A stretch of DNA of 5,847 bases from contig RCNQ01000252.1 of NCBI GenBank assembly GCA_003731675.1, positions 1 through 5,847 on the forward strand, written 5' to 3'. Position 1 is the first letter of the stretch. The number at the start of each line of letters is the position of its first letter. Shown one piece after another: positions 5,354 through 5,847 of the stretch. The notes under the pieces are model-generated. The model was not told the origin of the DNA. It ran no database searches and saw only the letters and a list, made by a program, of their open reading frames with translations. This DNA comes from Bacteroidetes/Chlorobi group bacterium ChocPot_Mid (lineage in GTDB: Bacteria > Bacteroidota > Ignavibacteria > Kapaibacteriales > UBA2268). A program made the position numbers and the translations under genes.

Positions 5354-5847
5354 CTATTTAAACTGTCTCCCAAAATTTTTATCTGTAATTGCTCTGACTA
5401 TATTTGTGAACGTTAAGTTTAAAGGTGTTCTGATATAATGCTTCCTGCCATATTCTACAATTTTACCATTCATATAATCAATTTCTGTTTCCCTCTTATT
5501 TATTAAATCCACAGCTAAAGATGGAAAATGATTTCCCGCATTATTTAAATATCTTAGACATAATTTAACAAAATTTTTCTGAAAAGTAATATCTTCGGCT
5601 TTTGCAACTTCTATTGCTTCTAAAATAATTCTTTCGACAATTTCCTTTGTATCGGGTATTATCATTGCTTCATGCATTGTTAATTTGGATATTGCACAAA
5701 GGGGGCTTAAAGCAGCATTTAAAATTGTTTTCTGCCATATTTGATTGATTAAATCAAATGAATCTGTGCTTTGAGTTGTTAAATCAACAGAATTCAGAAT
5801 TTCTGAGAACCAGTCGGCAATATCTTTTCTTGAATCATCTCGAGAAG
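5354..5847 (-). CDS. Ketopantoate reductase (ApbA/PanE) family protein, C-terminal half (5' end outside window)
   Basis: The open frame continues to the right edge, well past the first internal Met at 5677, so 163 C-terminal residues are visible and the NADPH-binding Rossmann half (family length is about 300) is missing from view. Numbered from the window edge, the segment IWQKTILNAALSPLCAI (36-52) is the start of the ApbA_C domain and contains Lys39 and Asn43, matching the catalytic Lys and nearby Asn of PanE. FPSLAVDL (107-114) and ETEIDYMNG (119-127) supply the conserved Ser109 and Glu121. PanE reduces 2-dehydropantoate to pantoate in pantothenate and CoA synthesis, but the family also contains other 2-oxoacid and opine-like reductases, and the C-terminal half cannot settle specificity. 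As first visible gene of the run it may be co-transcribed with the molybdenum hydroxylase genes; the stop TAG is followed by the GTG of the next gene after 11 nt. Any promoter lies outside the window. Confidence 0.85.
   Translation of the reverse strand, partial: SRDDSRKDIADWFSEILNSVDLTTQSTDSFDLINQIWQKTILNAALSPLCAISKLTMHEAMIIPDTKEIVERIILEAIEVAKAEDITFQKNFVKLCLRYLNNAGNHFPSLAVDLINKRETEIDYMNGKIVEYGRKHYIRTPLNLTFTNIVRAITDKNFGRQFK

Noticed and set aside
5354..5677. A short 107-residue gene starting at the Met at 5677
   Set aside because: The frame stays open to the window edge, and the upstream 56 residues contain the conserved Lys and Asn of the ketopantoate reductase C-terminal domain, so 5677 is an internal Met.
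1..5847. CRISPR array, tRNA, insertion sequence, attachment site or phage/defence system
   Set aside because: Apart from one short in-frame repeat, no repeated or inverted structure was seen, and coding sequence fills nearly the whole window. All six genes fit metabolic families.

Overview
The window holds one tightly packed array of six genes, all on the minus strand and so transcribed from right to left. There is no intergenic space longer than 19 nt and no RNA gene, mobile element or CRISPR array. Both end genes are cut by the window edges. The DNA is AT-rich, especially in the right third. The gene content points to an anaerobic, low-GC bacterium that degrades aromatic compounds through CoA thioesters. 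The phylum cannot be fixed from this sequence alone; Bacteroidota/Ignavibacteriota-like, Firmicutes or deltaproteobacterial relatives are all possible.

Layout in transcription order: (1) 5847-5354, the C-terminal half of a ketopantoate reductase-family (ApbA/PanE) protein; (2) 5342-4728, a MobA/MocA-like nucleotidyltransferase with a GTG start; (3) 4735-3962, an XdhC/CoxI-family maturation factor overlapping gene 2 by 8 nt; (4) 3942-3049, the FAD-binding subunit of a molybdenum hydroxylase; (5) 3048-247, a 933-residue protein joining the two-[2Fe-2S] small subunit to the molybdopterin large subunit, whose ATG directly follows the stop of gene 4; (6) 231-1, the N-terminal 77 residues of a zinc-dependent alcohol dehydrogenase that most resembles 6-hydroxycyclohex-1-ene-1-carbonyl-CoA dehydrogenase.

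How they fit together: genes 4 and 5 make a xanthine oxidase-family molybdenum hydroxylase. Its active-site loops look most like the 4-hydroxybenzoyl-CoA reductase alpha (HcrA) branch. Genes 2 and 3 would supply it with a nucleotide-modified, sulfurated molybdenum cofactor. Gene 6, if correctly identified, acts later in the benzoyl-CoA degradation pathway, which supports an aromatic acyl-CoA substrate for the hydroxylase. The most interesting departures from textbook 4-hydroxybenzoyl-CoA reductase are the fusion of small and large subunits and a FAD subunit that lacks the [4Fe-4S] insertion but carries a compact C-x-C-x-x-C cluster. These suggest a variant reductase or hydroxylase with a different electron partner or substrate. 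The role of gene 1 in this setting is unclear.
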